Positions 1-12,000 of a stretch of 64,000 nt of DNA are shown here, one piece after another. Position 1 is the first letter of the stretch, and every line of letters starts with the position of its first letter. Source of the stretch: Halichondria panicea. Taxonomy: Eukaryota > Porifera > Demospongiae > Suberitida > Halichondriidae. The stretch spans positions 11,146,632 through 11,210,631 of the forward strand of contig NC_087377.1 in the NCBI RefSeq assembly GCF_963675165.1. Direction: 5' to 3'. The position numbers were made by a program, and so were the translations under genes. The notes beneath the pieces are model-generated. The model searched no databases. It saw nothing but the letters and a program-made list of their open reading frames with translations, and was not told the origin of the DNA.

Positions 1-85
1 GGGATTTAGAAGCCCAAAGGTACTGATTTATAGTATCCCGAGCGTAGTGAGGGTACTAGAAGTGGCTGAGGGCTTCTAAATCACA
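1..85. repeat. Foldback element, family F1 (window edge)
   Basis: The opening bases 'gatttagaagccc' are matched in inverted orientation by 'gggcttctaaatc' near position 80, with a centre containing 'atcccgagcgtagtgaggg'. The same arm and centre wording returns at 6103-6200 and 41900-42030, so this is one member of a dispersed palindromic family. The left end may be cut by the window edge. Confidence 0.6.
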
Positions 86-440
86 TAGACACCTCCAAAA
101 CAGTAACTATATAACTCATTTAGATACTATAGTGCGCATGCGCATCGTCCCAACTTTGGGCTTAACAACGAGATACACTAAGGTATAAGCATGCAAGGGC
201 GTATACGCCCTTGGTATAAGTTGCAGTTTTCGAGTATAATCCATATAATTGACTATGATTATAATAGCTGTACATTGATGCTTTAATTGGTGCACGCTTT
301 TGCCAAAGGCATATTGTTCGTGTGTGTGTATTTATTATTCATGTGTGCGTACACAGCATAATTTATATACGAGCTAATAATATATAATTATACTAGCATA
401 AGTTCATCATAGTATGTCATTTCACGAAGTGTCAATTCAG

Positions 441-1505
441 GTCTGTGCCTTTTACTGAGATCTCCGAACAATGGTGTTGTCAGAGTGAACAATGGCAGAG
501 CTACCTACACTTGCAACAATGGGTATAGACTTTTTGGCTCATATTCTCGTTTTTGCTTGTCCAGTGGTAGCTGGTCTGGATCTAATCCCTCCTGCCAATT
601 AAGTAAGCTGCTGCTTGTGTGAATTATCTTATAAACATTAGTTTTAGTTTCAAGAGTTTGCCCTGTACTGAATAACCCAAGCAATGGTCAAGTGTCCGTT
701 AGCTCACATGTGATTGGAGGGACAGCTACGTACAGCTGCAACACTGGGTATGGACTGTCTGGTTCATCTTCTCGTACTTGCTTGTCCAGTTGCAACTGGT
801 CTGGATCTAATCCCTCCTGTCAATTAAGTAAGCTATTATAGTTTTTGTGTGAATTATCATATTTTTTATCTTTAGTTTCAATATGGACATGCCCTGTACC
901 GATTATCCCAAGCAATGGTCAAGTGTCCGTTAACTCTTATCTTATTGGAGGCATAGCTACTTACAGCTGCAACATTGGGTATAGACTTTCTGGTTCCTTT
1001 TCTCGTACTTGCTTGCGCGGTTGCAAATGGTCTGGATCTGATCCCTCCTGCCAATTAAGTAAGCTATAGTGCTTGTGGGAATTATCATCTATAGAAAATG
1101 TATATAGTTGCAGAAAATTGCCCTGTACTGAATAACCCAAGCAATGGTCGAGTGTCCGTTAGCTCTTATGTTATTGGAGGGAGAGCTATTTACAGCTGCA
1201 ACATTGGGTATAGACTATCTGGATCATCTTCTCGCACTTGCTCATCCAGTGGCAGCTGGTCTGGATCCAATCCCTCCTGTCAAAGTAAGCTATAGTGATT
1301 TTGTGTGAATTATCATCCCTTACTTTATTCGTAGGAATGTGTCCCACACTGAATAACCCAAGTAATGGTCGAGTGTCCGTTAGCTCTTATTTTGAAGAAG
1401 GCATTGCTATTTACAGCTGCAACACTGGGTATGGACTGTCTGGTTCATCTTTTCGTACTTGCTCGTTCAGTGGCAGCTGGTCTGGATCTAATCCCTCTTG
1501 CCTAG
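441..1505 (+). CDS. Gene A1: CCP/sushi-repeat protein, partial (5 CCP exons)
   Basis: Five exons each encode one CCP (sushi) module: 441-602, 657-827, 876-1058, 1114-1284 and 1335-1505. All start and end in phase 1 and have AG acceptors and GTAAG donors. Each module has four cysteines in CCP spacing, with the core Y-S-C-N-x-G-Y-x-L-S-G and the ending W-S-G-S-N-P-S-C. CCP modules are extracellular binding or adhesion domains, usually in secreted or membrane proteins. The first exon is closest to the first CCP exon of gene A2 (both read RSPNNGVVRV), so A1 is a paralogue of A2 whose signal and EMI exons probably lie upstream of the window. No vWA or EGF exon follows, and the 3' side looks truncated (see 1722-1948). 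The exons are intact, so it may be a shorter working gene or a decaying copy. Confidence 0.75.
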
Positions 1506-1721
1506 GTAAGCTAATGCTTGTGTGTGTGTGTGTGAATAACTTCCATAAATTATATACTACCACACAAATTCACACATATATACAGGAAGGGGAGGAGGAG
1601 GAGGGGGAGGAAATAGTATCGAAGAACAATTCCAGAAAATTATATAATTATGCTGAACGACAGATAAAATTCTATGAACACTAACATGATTGCTACTATA
1701 ATAATACTTATTCTATACTAG

Positions 1722-1948
1722 CTGGTAGATCTTATGTTGATTTCTGTGCTGACAAAAATGTATTGAATAATGATCCAAATAATTATGTGTCCTCTGGGTT
1801 CAACGTACTGTATCTCACCAATAGTTTATACTCTCAGGATTACAGTACCCCATGCAACGATAACACTTACAACAAGAAGGCGATAAGCCCATACATGCAT
1901 CAATATCGTCAAACCAATTCAAATTGTCACCAAATTATAGATCTATAG
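1722..1948 (+). pseudogene. Possible terminal exon of A1, more likely non-coding 3' flank
   Basis: After an AG at 1720-1721 a phase-1-compatible frame runs 75 codons to TAG at 1948, so it could formally be the last exon of A1. I recognise no domain in it. The DNA also aligns by eye with the non-coding region downstream of gene A2 (about 17120-17400), sharing for example 'aaaaatgtatt', 'cacagttacaacaa' versus 'cacttacaacaa', and a following 'gggttgctgt' segment. The simpler reading is that a deletion joined the A1 CCP array to the ordinary 3' flank, removing the vWA and EGF exons. The open frame may then be fortuitous or a neo-C-terminus. Confidence 0.35.
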
Positions 1949-2296
1949 TACTGTTAAATAGTGAACCATGCAGTCTATAGCTAGTCTCACTCTGTCTTGG
2001 GTTGCTGTAGACTCTAGATATTATAAGCTGACGTAAAAAAGCCTTGGTTGATGATTGTTATCTCTACAAGCAATGTCAGGTATTGGGGAGGGAGGGGTTT
2101 CTCTGCTATCCTGTGGTTAAACCGTGAAAACTGTGAATTACATAAGAGAGTCGCCAAACTCCGTCGGACATCAAATTGCGAGATGAAAAGTGCACAAACA
2201 AGATTGATTGCACACTCTAACAAAATAATGGCCATGCATATAGGACTAGATTTCTACTATATCCAGCAAAAACTCAAGTCGCTTCCAGTCCTGACT

Positions 2297-2345
2297 TAGC
2301 CTCGATCCCAGGCCGCACTCTTCTGAGAGGCCAGTGAAGGAGGCT
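2297..2345. repeat. Short foldback, family F2 (TAGCCTCGATCCCAGGCC)
   Basis: It begins TAGCCTCGATCCCAGGCCG and closes with a degenerate inverse ending GAGGCTA. The same arm sequence occurs at several other places in the window, such as 15850-15916 and 35112-35149, which marks a small dispersed palindromic family. Confidence 0.6.
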
Positions 2346-4270
2346 AGTCCTGACTGTGATCACTTGAAAAAAAACTACTTTTGATTTTCGCCAGAATGTA
2401 TTATCCGTTTTTGCCAAACTATAAGCTAGAGCTAACTGTTGAGGTGCGTACAAACTGGTAGTCAGCACAGCTGAAAAAAGAGCTCCGTGGCCTGCTGAGC
2501 ATTGAGAATTAATGCTGGGAAAAACAGGTACATTTCCAAGAATAATAGTACGAACAAGTAAGTTTGGAAGCCTCCATACGTAGCTCCTTCCACTTATATA
2601 CATGGTTGCCCTATATATAGCTTGTGTTTGCAGCTATAATTTATAAATGAATGTACATATTGTATACAGTGTACAGAATGTACATTTTTCTCATAATAAT
2701 ATTTATCTGCCCCCCCCCCACGAGAATCCACGTGGTGTTTGGTCATGTGATAAGTGGAAAACAGTTTGAGAAGTATACACCAACCATCGAACTTACAATG
2801 TATATAATTGTATGCTGACGTGAGGAATGTCATCTCACGGAATCGAGCTTGTACGGGTCTCAAGGTGAGAGGGCATATCCTCAATGCATAGTTATATGAT
2901 GGTCCGAAAAGGTCTTAATTAAAATATGCTACCTTTAATTGAATTCCGATTGTCCATACCTCCAATTCGTTATGTAGTTGATAGAGTTTTGGCAGTACCA
3001 ATTTGAACGATTTTATGACAACTTAGAATGATATAAAATTTTAAACATGCCAACATTTCTCATTTTCATAAAATACAGTGGTATTTTGTCAGGCTAAATT
3101 TGATTACACTATCTTAATGAGCTCATTGTAAGCATCCAAAAAATCATAAACTTAACGTTATTAGCTAGACCAACAAAACTAAAAGTATCTATGGCTGTTT
3201 AAAGATGCTTCATTTAACGCTGCATGGGTGACGTCGATCTATTATACCTGATTATAGGTATGGTGCTCAATTGACCCACTGTGATCAGCAATTAATTATT
3301 ATGTCTACACTATGTAGGTGCACGTAAATGTTAGCATAATAATTATACTACACAACACAGTTATCTAACATGTACTCACTGTTATTTCCATACAGTTAAG
3401 AAGTTAAGATCGAAGAGGACAATGGTAGAGTTGTCAGCTCAGCCTGCTGGGTACAGCCTATATGAGCAAGAGACGAGAGAAACAAAATTAAGAGGAGGAA
3501 ATTTGTAAAGAAGGAGAAACAAAAATATAAATATATATAGCAAGTAAAGAAAAAGAAGCCTCCCCACAGTTAGTTAATCCTGAAAATATGTTGTAATAGC
3601 TTAAGTATATGACCCTCGATCTTTTAACATGTGAGCTGTGTATAGTTATATATGCGCATGCATAACTATACAAATTATGTGATGACCTTTTGTCCCTGCA
3701 GACAGGATCACGGTAGGACACCTAGCCCTGAGAAGAGAGCAAACTCAGCAAAATAATACTAACCACCTGGATGTAACAGAACGCTGGACAGGGACAGCCT
3801 CTATCATAATTGTGGTCATCCACCCTTCGCTATACAGATCCCCAGATCCCAGATCCAGATGCACGAGGTGTAGCCAAGTGCTATTAACCTTGCCAGTGCT
3901 TGTTATGATATATATTAATCCCTTATTGCATGCACTCTTAACCATAAATGCATGGGCCAATCTAAATAATATTTACATATACATAAGAACTTTTATGTAG
4001 CATCGAAGTCAGAGGAGGTACGACACAGTCACATGACCAGCCAAAAAGATTATGAATCTCATTAACTTGTGCATGAATATCATTCAAGACTGTGTACTTT
4101 GATGGTGCATGGATTTGGTTTGGCGTGTATCTTTCGATGATGTTTCTAAGATCACGATGGTTGACTGCTGGGCTTATACTGATATGAAATAGCTTTTCAA
4201 CCAGTTTCAACCACCACTTAGATTTTGAGATATTATTGTTTTTAGTGTAATTTTGTTTTAATAAGTATTC

Positions 4271-4483
4271 TGTGCCTGCATTCAGGATAGGATCACTGCC
4301 AACATCTGAGCCTTGGTTCTTACAACAAATCTAATCTCTACTTGTAAAACTCTAGCTACTAGCCAGCAACAAATTCACTAAGTTTTACGCTCTCAACTTG
4401 TTTCTTTATGGCGCTTACTTGCCACCAGTTGAATGTCGTCATTGGAATGCATTTTTAACGACTTCTTTGTCTTTCTTGCCTTC
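4271..4483. repeat. Dispersed repeat R1, inverted copy of 9677-9873
   Basis: Segments such as 'caggataggatcactgccaa', 'ctagctactagccagcaaca' and 'gtcgtcattggaatgcattt' return as reverse complements at 9677-9873. The pair is too diverged to be a recent event. No open frame or terminal structure identifies the element class. Confidence 0.65.
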
Positions 4484-4559
4484 AATCAAGAAATAACAGC
4501 CACATGAGCTTAACCGCATGTCGTACCTCTTCTGCATCGAAGTAGACCTATAACTATAT

Positions 4560-4830
4560 TGGTTTCTTTGCAATTGTGTGATAGATAAAAAATTATAATT
4601 TTGTTGTTGGAATGATGATTAAATTATGCTGAATTTGCACTGTCAAAGTTCACCACAAAGTTTGTGATTAGATGTGCTGTATAAATATACACACGTACCC
4701 TAGGAGTCATTACCAGCAGGTGCATGGGTATGAGGTTTGTACTCTGGCTTGTGATTGTCGTTGTACACATGTGTACACATGTGTACACATGTTTTGATCA
4801 TCATCTGTGCTAATAGTGATGTTCAATTCA
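4560..4830. repeat. Duplicated segment, copy 1 (with 7440-7700)
   Basis: Shares long near-identical stretches with 7440-7700, including the phrase from 'gagtcattaccagca' through 'gtacacatgttttgatcatc'. Inside is a hydrophobic open frame starting at 4724 (M-G-M-R-F-V-L-W-L-V-I-V). It is preceded by a TATAAATA-like box near 4680 and followed by a TGTACACA repeat at about 4763-4790. It looks like the first exon of a secreted or membrane protein, but no downstream exon could be linked, so it is annotated only as a repeat with a possible relic exon. Confidence 0.6.
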
Positions 4831-5616
4831 CAGTTATGTATATTTAGATCATGTTTGCCATAAATACTGCAATTTGATTGGCTAAAGGAAGTGTTCTATC
4901 CAACTTAGTACTTATTTAGAAAATCATGTAATTACTTAGCATTTACAGTCATTTTAGCAATATTTTGTGTAACTTGGCTGCAACCACAGTAGTAACCACA
5001 GAAAAAAACTATCTATGGTACAGCCTCAGAAAACAGCTCCAATATATGCCAATGAAACTCAGTTGAGAATGGTTATTTAATTTTGGCAGATTTGCAGCAA
5101 ATTCATTAGCACAATATTTCTCAAATATATGTATAATTATTAAGTATATGAGCTTTAGGAAGGTTTGGAAGTCAGATATAAATGAAAAAGCTTGCTTATA
5201 CTCTCAAAAGCACATTTTCATTCTCTTTAATGAGATTCAATGCCAGCTAGCATAATTATCATTTTTTCTCAATATCAGTCAAAATGTACCGTTAAACTGT
5301 ATACTTTTCTTACGCAAATCTTTTAACCCAGGTATACACAGTTTGCTCACTCTCTCCCCAAACATGCTCTGCAATGCTCCTAATGTAATTATTGGAACGC
5401 TCGTGTTTTCACTCGTCTTTGTCCACTTCAGACAGATTATTGGTATTGTGTCACACAGTGTGTGTGCATGTGTGTGTGTGTGGTGGCTCCAATTAACTAA
5501 ATATAATTTCCTACAGATTCTTTACCAGATGAGCTACATATGGAAAGCTTTCATGTCTAAAGTGGCTTATCTGATGTTTTACATGTAAGAACTGTATAGC
5601 GAGAGTACGTTTCATC

Positions 5617-5928
5617 AAGAGTTTATGATAGAGAGAGAGTATCGAACGTAGGCATACTGTGTATCAGATGTATGCGGAGAGTAACGTGACTTCCTGTATC
5701 TGTCACAAGCTTGGAATTTGCACACTGACCAATCCAAGCGTGGTGATGTAATCTACCAAGTGTGGGTGATGTAATCTACTTTCTTGATAGATTACATCAC
5801 CCACACTTGGATTGGTCAGTGTGCAAATTCCAAGCTTGTGACAGATACAGGAAGTCACGTTACTCTCCGCATACATCTGATGTACAGTATGCCTACGTTC
5901 GATACTCTCTCTCTATCATAAACTCTTG
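5617..5928. mobile_element. Long foldback/MITE with 8-bp flanking repeat
   Basis: Near-perfect inverted arms of about 140 bp (5617-5765 and 5788-5928) face each other across a loop of about 10 bases at 5779-5787. The outer ends are 'aagagtttatgatag' and its complement. The motif 'gtttcatc' stands immediately on both sides (5609-5616 and 5929-5936), as expected for a target-site duplication. No coding capacity, so a non-autonomous element. The left arm has a small internal duplication of 'ggtgatgtaatcta'. Confidence 0.85.
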
Positions 5929-6102
5929 GTTTCATCCAGTATAATTATTGGATACCTTTTCAGCTCAGCCACACATCATTTTTGTACAATACCAGTAGTG
6001 TGCATTTTTGAGTGTGATCGTGTCTATATATATATATCACATTCTGGTCATTATTAAAAATGTGTGTGTGTGAATGCATGGTGTATATAATAGTTAGACA
6101 CG

Positions 6103-6200
6103 GAAGTTTCTACGTGATTTAAAAGCCAAAGGGCTAGTTGTAGTGTCCCGGACATACGTAGTGAGAGTTCTACGTACTAAACCCTTTAAATCACGTAGAA
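6103..6200. repeat. Foldback element, family F1
   Basis: Arms 'tctacgtgatttaaaagcc' and 'ctttaaatcacgtagaa' pair around a centre carrying 'gtgtcccggacatacgtagtgagag'-like sequence. Same family as 1-85 and 41900-42030. Confidence 0.75.
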
Positions 6201-7439
6201 CAAAATTAATGTCTAAGCATTTATCATAGCAACGTGAGTATCATCAGCCAATCAGAATCTTTGCTGCTTCTAAGTATAAGTCTTCAACCCAAGGCGCCTG
6301 TGAAGGAGGCTAAGTAAGTACATGATTTTAAGTTGGATAGAGCCAATGAATGAATCAGATTGCAGGATTTATGGCTGCTAAAGCACATGCGATGTTCCGG
6401 ACACTCTTCTATAATTTGTAGCCACATGCACTGGCTTAAATTGATTCATAGAAGTGCAAATGCACAGCTTTTTCCACTTGGGATGTTTTAATGCAGATGA
6501 ATTATAAATTGGTCATTAGTCTTCTAATTATAACAATCATTGGAATGTTTGCCACTAATGGAGACGAAAACTTATTGAGGATTTCAGTGTTCAATTCACC
6601 AATATCTTTGACTAATTTTTGTGAAGATCACAGGAGATAGGTGATTGATGCCATACAATACACATACACACACTAAATAACAAAAATAGATCATACTGTA
6701 CATTTATAGGCTGTTAATTTGCAGCAGGTTCAACCCCATCGTATAAAATGCTATCAGTATGTTGTTGGTTGGTCTTACTCATGCAGTCTTTGGAGGAAGA
6801 CCTTCTTGATCTTGGGAGCCCGATCAATACCTAGGTACTTTATTACAACATGTCATGTTACATGTTACATGAACCTGAAATTACAGACTGAAACCAATTT
6901 GCTACGCAATTGCATGGTAGAGTCTAGCTGCTGTTAGCTAGCTCAAATTAATATAGTTTAGCAATATAATTATGTCCCAGCCAGTTCCAGTACCTGTAAA
7001 GTTCCACAATGCTGAACAATATTCCCAGCGTCATTGTTGTGTTTGGTAGCTTGCTTGAACAATCTATCAACAGATTAAGGATAGATTGAGCAGATAAAAG
7101 TCTGCATGTTTGACCTGTTCTTCTTAAAGGCGGCAGATCGAGGCAGATTTCTATATAGCTGTCACAGTATAGCCCCTAGTAATCGTGCTTGTGCATGTGT
7201 TCTCAATAGAGAGCAAATAATTGTAAAAACATTCTCGGACGCTGAAAATGCTTTCTGGAATTGAGCTTAACATAATGTGTGAATAGAAAAGTTAACACAT
7301 GTTTTATGTAATCTGTGTTACTTGCAGTACTCTCCCTGTGATGAACCACATGCATGATATAGAATGACTGCATGCATGTAAGAACTGTGCATGTAGCTGA
7401 CATGCATAGATTTCCATAATGTCCACAAAGTGTGATTGG

Positions 7440-7700
7440 TGGATATAAATGTTGTTGTTGGAATGTGTACAACAGTGACTTTATGCTAAATTGCACTCTG
7501 TCCACAACGTTTGTACCTGAGGGCACTGATTTTGCTATGAAAGCCACTAATGAAATTCATTTCTAACTGTTCACATGGACCCTAGAGTCATTACCAGCCA
7601 GTGCATGGGTATGAGGTTTGTACTCTGGCTTGTGATTGTCGGTGTACACATGTGTACACATGTTTTGATCATCATCTGTGCTAATTAATTGTGATGTACC
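7440..7700. repeat. Duplicated segment, copy 2 (with 4560-4830)
   Basis: Second copy of the segment described at 4560-4830. The signal-peptide-like frame starts at 7605, and here a GT follows codon-plus-one ('gtcG|gtgtac'), which would make a phase 1 donor. No downstream partner exon was found. Confidence 0.55.
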
Positions 7701-8390
7701 ACATGGAAATCTTACAGTCGCATGACATATGCATGTAAGCATAAGATGTCTATATAATCATGTCACACAATCCTAATTTTGATATGGCTCAACTTCATAG
7801 TGATGTATATTTGTGTGTGTGCATGTGACCGCTGTATCTGCTCAATGCATTGGTCCATATATAAAAATCTGCTTTTCCACACATGTGTTGAAGACCTTGT
7901 CAGTATAGTCTCTTCTGAATAATAATAATTCTAAGCAACATCATTCATAAACCGTTTATTTGCTTATCTCGCTACATGCAGATATGTTATACTTGAATGA
8001 ATTCAGGCATGTGCAATAGACCAAAGATGGCTATCTATAGAAACTTTGTACTCCAGCATACATGTTAATTACAGTTATATGGGTTCAACATTTATAAGCA
8101 TAGGGTATGCAGTTGTATGTATTTCCGAGGGCACGGGTGCAGTGAGATAGAATACAGATGCAACTATTTGAGAGTTCAAGGCCATAACAACACCCTATAG
8201 ATATAGCCATATGGTATACATGCCTTGTACTATGAGAATTATAACAAGTACTATACACCACAATTAATTTTAATGTAATTATTATTTTGACAGATGTTGA
8301 AATAGAATTACTACACCTCTTTTTGATAACAAATTTGTTTTTAGAATCCAATTAAGAGAATTCTGCTTGTCAGCAAGGCCTGGGGTGCAT

Positions 8391-8401
8391 GTCTATATAA
8401 G
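8391..8401 (+). promoter_or_regulatory. Putative TATA box of gene A2
   Basis: The sequence 'tctatataaga' lies about 90-100 bp upstream of the A2 start codon. A transcription start about 30 bp further on would leave a 5' UTR of about 65 nt. Position and sequence are the only evidence. Confidence 0.4.
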
Positions 8402-8489
8402 ACCTTATAGGGTCTATGGTATATAGGTGTATATCATTAATTTTTTGTACAGTGCAATTCTACTATAGCTACCTGCAGATGATAGCATC

Positions 8490-9022
8490 ATGGATTTGCT
8501 GAGAAAGCTAGTAATTTTTGCTGTGATCCTACTTTGTTCTCAAATATCCAAATCGAGTGAAAAGTGAGCTATAATTATATATACGTCAATTCGTGCATGT
8601 GTCACTGTGCATGCATGCATGCTGCACAGGATCCCAGTTTCACACTGCATTGTATGAATGTGATGCAGATTTTTGTATATAATTTATACATGCCATGCAT
8701 GCAGCCTTGCTGTTGTTGTTGGGGTGTGCAGCAGAACTGCGAGGCGTTCTGTATCAAGATCAGAGTCGTACTTAATATATAGTAGACAGAGTTACAGGTA
8801 CTACTCTTCTTGTGGCACCTGGTTATGGCCCAGTAGGTGTTCGAGGACTGGGTACAGGTAATTTTATATACTGCTTCATACATGCATGCGCCTCATCTGT
8901 GCTGATTATAATTACATATAGGAAAGTAGGAAGCATAGCGTATAAAACGAAGTACAGCAATCAATACTATCGTGACGAATTCTGCTGCTTGGGTTATGCT
9001 GGACGACCACCTAGCTGTCAAC
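8490..9022 (+). CDS. A2 signal-peptide and EMI-like exons
   Basis: Three exons precede the CCP array. Exon 1 (8490-8563) encodes the signal peptide and ends in phase 2. Exon 2 (8705-8857) encodes the first EMI half with Cys at the V-C-S-R and S-S-C-G-T-W positions and a Y-R-Y-Y motif. Exon 3 (8922-9022) encodes the second half with the diagnostic adjacent cysteines (F-C-C-L-G-Y-A-G) and ends in phase 1, matching the CCP exons. EMI domains mediate assembly in matrix proteins of the emilin/multimerin kind. The match is by cysteine spacing and Gly-Tyr context, so the family call is moderate. Confidence 0.75.
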
Positions 9023-12000
9023 GTAAGTTGCTTTCTATTTATTGTATCACACGAATGTTTTGCGAGTGAAAAAACTTGAGTCAAATAAGCAAGAAATTTG
9101 ACTCAAGTTTGAGATTCCAAAAGCGTTCGCATGCAGAGATAAAATATAGACATTTGATATCTCATTTCACTGCATTTTATTCTAGTAAGTGATTAAGTAA
9201 ATAAGTAAGAAGTAAGTATCTTGACAAGCAGTTTCTCACACTATATCTTTCTACCTATATTCAGGCATGCGCAGTAACGTTAACATACCGTATAGCAGAT
9301 ATACTTTAAGGCGCAGTTTTCGTTGATTACCGCGAACATTTGTTAATATCGCACATGCATGCATGCTGCATGCTGCAAAAGGCTGCTATTCTGCGAAAAT
9401 TACCGCGAAAACCTTTCAAATATACCCGTTACACGGTACTTTGTGGCAATTATGAGATAGGCGTGGATGTGAGAATGACATGATGCTCTTTAAATACCAC
9501 TGAGTATACCATAATATCATACAGGGAATGCTGTAATATATATGGAGCGCCAAATCTGCCAAAAGTGTTACATGTTGAGCAAAAATTCTATGATTCGCAA
9601 TTCAATTTGCTGAAATCAAATAACTGCACCCATGCACATCATCATGTCTACCACGGAAATCAAAGCCAATACTAGGAGGCAAGAAAGGCAAAAAAGTCGT
9701 TAATAATACATTCCAATGACGACATTCAGCTGGTGGCAAGCCAGCGCCATAAAGAGACAAGTCTAGAGTAAAACTCAGTGAAGTTGTTGCTGGCTAGTAG
9801 ATATAGAGTTTTACAGATAGATGAAAGAATCAGGGCTCAGATATTGGCAGTGATCCTATCCTGAGAATGCACAAAGAATAGTTATTAAACCCATAGATAT
9901 AAGAATTAGGGGATTGGAAACGGAGTACGTGCGCACACTGAATCACTTCTGCCAGAAGTTGATCCGTGTTTTGCCTCCAGACACCTATACCCCGCCAACC
10001 CAGTGGGAAATGTTATTACTATCATTCATAGCTCCCCTGCCCCATCAGAGGAGGTTGGATATGCGTCATCATTCATGTGACATTCCTTTTTCTCACGTTA
10101 CCATATAGACACTGAACAACTGTAACGAAAAGTTATTGCTATGTCCGACTGTACTGAGCCTATATAACTAGTTGTATGTATTGCCCGGTTGGAGCAACTG
10201 ATATAGCTAGGGTAGAGTGTAGTTCAGCGGTGCTGTATAATTATAACCTGATTCAGTGTACTGGCTGGCAGGAATCTGCACTGATAACTGCTCAGAACGA
10301 AGAGGATATTTGGATATGTTGGAGTAGCTATACACCTAAAGGAGCCAGGAAGTCCGCTCTCAGTCTCTGATACACTAATAGAATTTTACATTGAAATCAT
10401 TGCTAGCTAGGCCCCCCCATTAGCCTCGTTTCCAAATTGGCCTGGGAACGAGGCTAGGTCCCCATATTCATACATAATTATACATACTACTAAAATAACT
10501 TTTATCATTAAGCATTCATTCCCTGTGTCACTGCTAGCACATTTTATGTTAATCCAGGTATCTGCCCTTCAGTAAGATCTCCAAACAATGGTGTTGTCAG
10601 AGTGACCACCTACAATGTTAATGGCAGAGCTACCTACACTTGCAACACTGGGTATAGACTTTCTGGCTTATCTTCTCGTACTTGCTCGTCCAGTGGCAGT
10701 TGGTCTGGATCCAATCCCTCCTGTCAAAGTAACCAATAGTACTTGTTTGAATTATCTTTCAGTTCGTTAACATGAGCATTTTTTGCAGGAAGTTGCCCCA
10801 TACTTAATAACCCAAGCAATGGTCGAGTGTCCGTTAGCTCTTATTTTGGAGGAGGCAGATGTACTTACAGCTGCAACACTGGGTATAGACTGTCTGGCTC
10901 ATCTTCTCGTACTTGCTCATCCAGTGGTAGCTGGTCTGGATCCAATCCCTCTTGTCGAAGTAAGCAGGTCCTTTTAATCTGTGCATGTGAAGTATCAACC
11001 AGTTTTTAGGAATCAGTTGCCCTACACTGAATAACCCAAGCAATGGTCGGGTGTCCGTTAGCTCTTATTTTTTCGGAAGCAGAGGTACTTACAGCTGCAA
11101 TACTGGGTATGGACTGTCTGGCTCATCTTCTCGTACTTGCTTGTCCAGTGGCAGCTGGTCTGGATCCAATCCCTCCTGTCAAAGTAAGCTAGTTATGTGA
11201 AGTATCATGCATCCGATTTTTAATATGAATGTTTATTTGCAGGAATTTGCCCTACACTGAATAATCCGAGCAATGGTCGGGTGTCTGTTAGCTCTTATTT
11301 TAGAAGAGGCACAGGTACTTACAGCTGCAACACTGGATATGGACTGTCTGGTTCATCTTATCGTACTTGCTCGTCCAGTGGCAGCTGGTCTGGATCCAAT
11401 CCCTCCTGTCAAAGTAAGCTAGTTATGTGAAGTATCATGCATCCGATTTTTAATATGAATGTTTATTTGCAGGAATTTGCCCTACACTGAATCACCCGAG
11501 CAATGGTCGGGTGTCCGTTAGCTCTTATTTTGGAAGAGGCAGAGGTACTTACAGCTGCAACACTGGGTATGGACTGTCTGGCTCATCTTCTCGTACTTGC
11601 TCATCCAGTGGCAGCTGGTCTGGATCTAATCCTTCCTGTCTAAGTAAGCCATACAGTGTTTGTGTGAATTGCCTGAGTTCGATAGCATGAGCATTTCTTT
11701 GTAGGAATTTGCCCAACACTGAATAACCCAAGCAATGGTCGAGTGTCCGTTAGCTCTTATTTTATCGGAAGCAGAGGTACTTACAGCTGCAACACTGGGT
11801 ATGGACTGTCTGGATCATCTTCTCGTACTTGCTCGTCCAGTGGCAGCTGGTCTGGATCCAATCCCTCCTGTCAAAGTAAGCTAGTTATGTGAAGTATCAT
11901 GCATCCGATGTTTAATATGAATGTTTATTTGCAGGAATTTGCCCTACACTGAATAACCCGAGCAATGGTCGGGTGTCTGTTAGCTCTTATTTTGGAAGAG

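Larger units (their letters stand above)
1949..8389. other. Gene-poor intergenic region with dispersed repeats
   Basis: About 6.4 kb between A1 and A2 without a convincing gene. Open frames here are short, lack splice-linked partners and show no domain. The region holds foldbacks at 2297-2345, 5617-5928 and 6103-6200, a C-run near 2711, a repeat at 4271-4483 inverted again at 9677-9873, a duplicated stretch (4560-4830 with 7440-7700), and a segment at 4843-4925 that recurs near 41735-41820. The 1980-2130 part resembles the upstream flank of gene B (about 17395-17510), which supports cassette duplication. Confidence 0.7.

Noticed and set aside
10176-10370. 64-codon + strand frame in A2 intron 3
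   Set aside because: Has several Cys and Trp, but no acceptor/donor pair fits the phase 1 intron, and including it would break the A2 frame.
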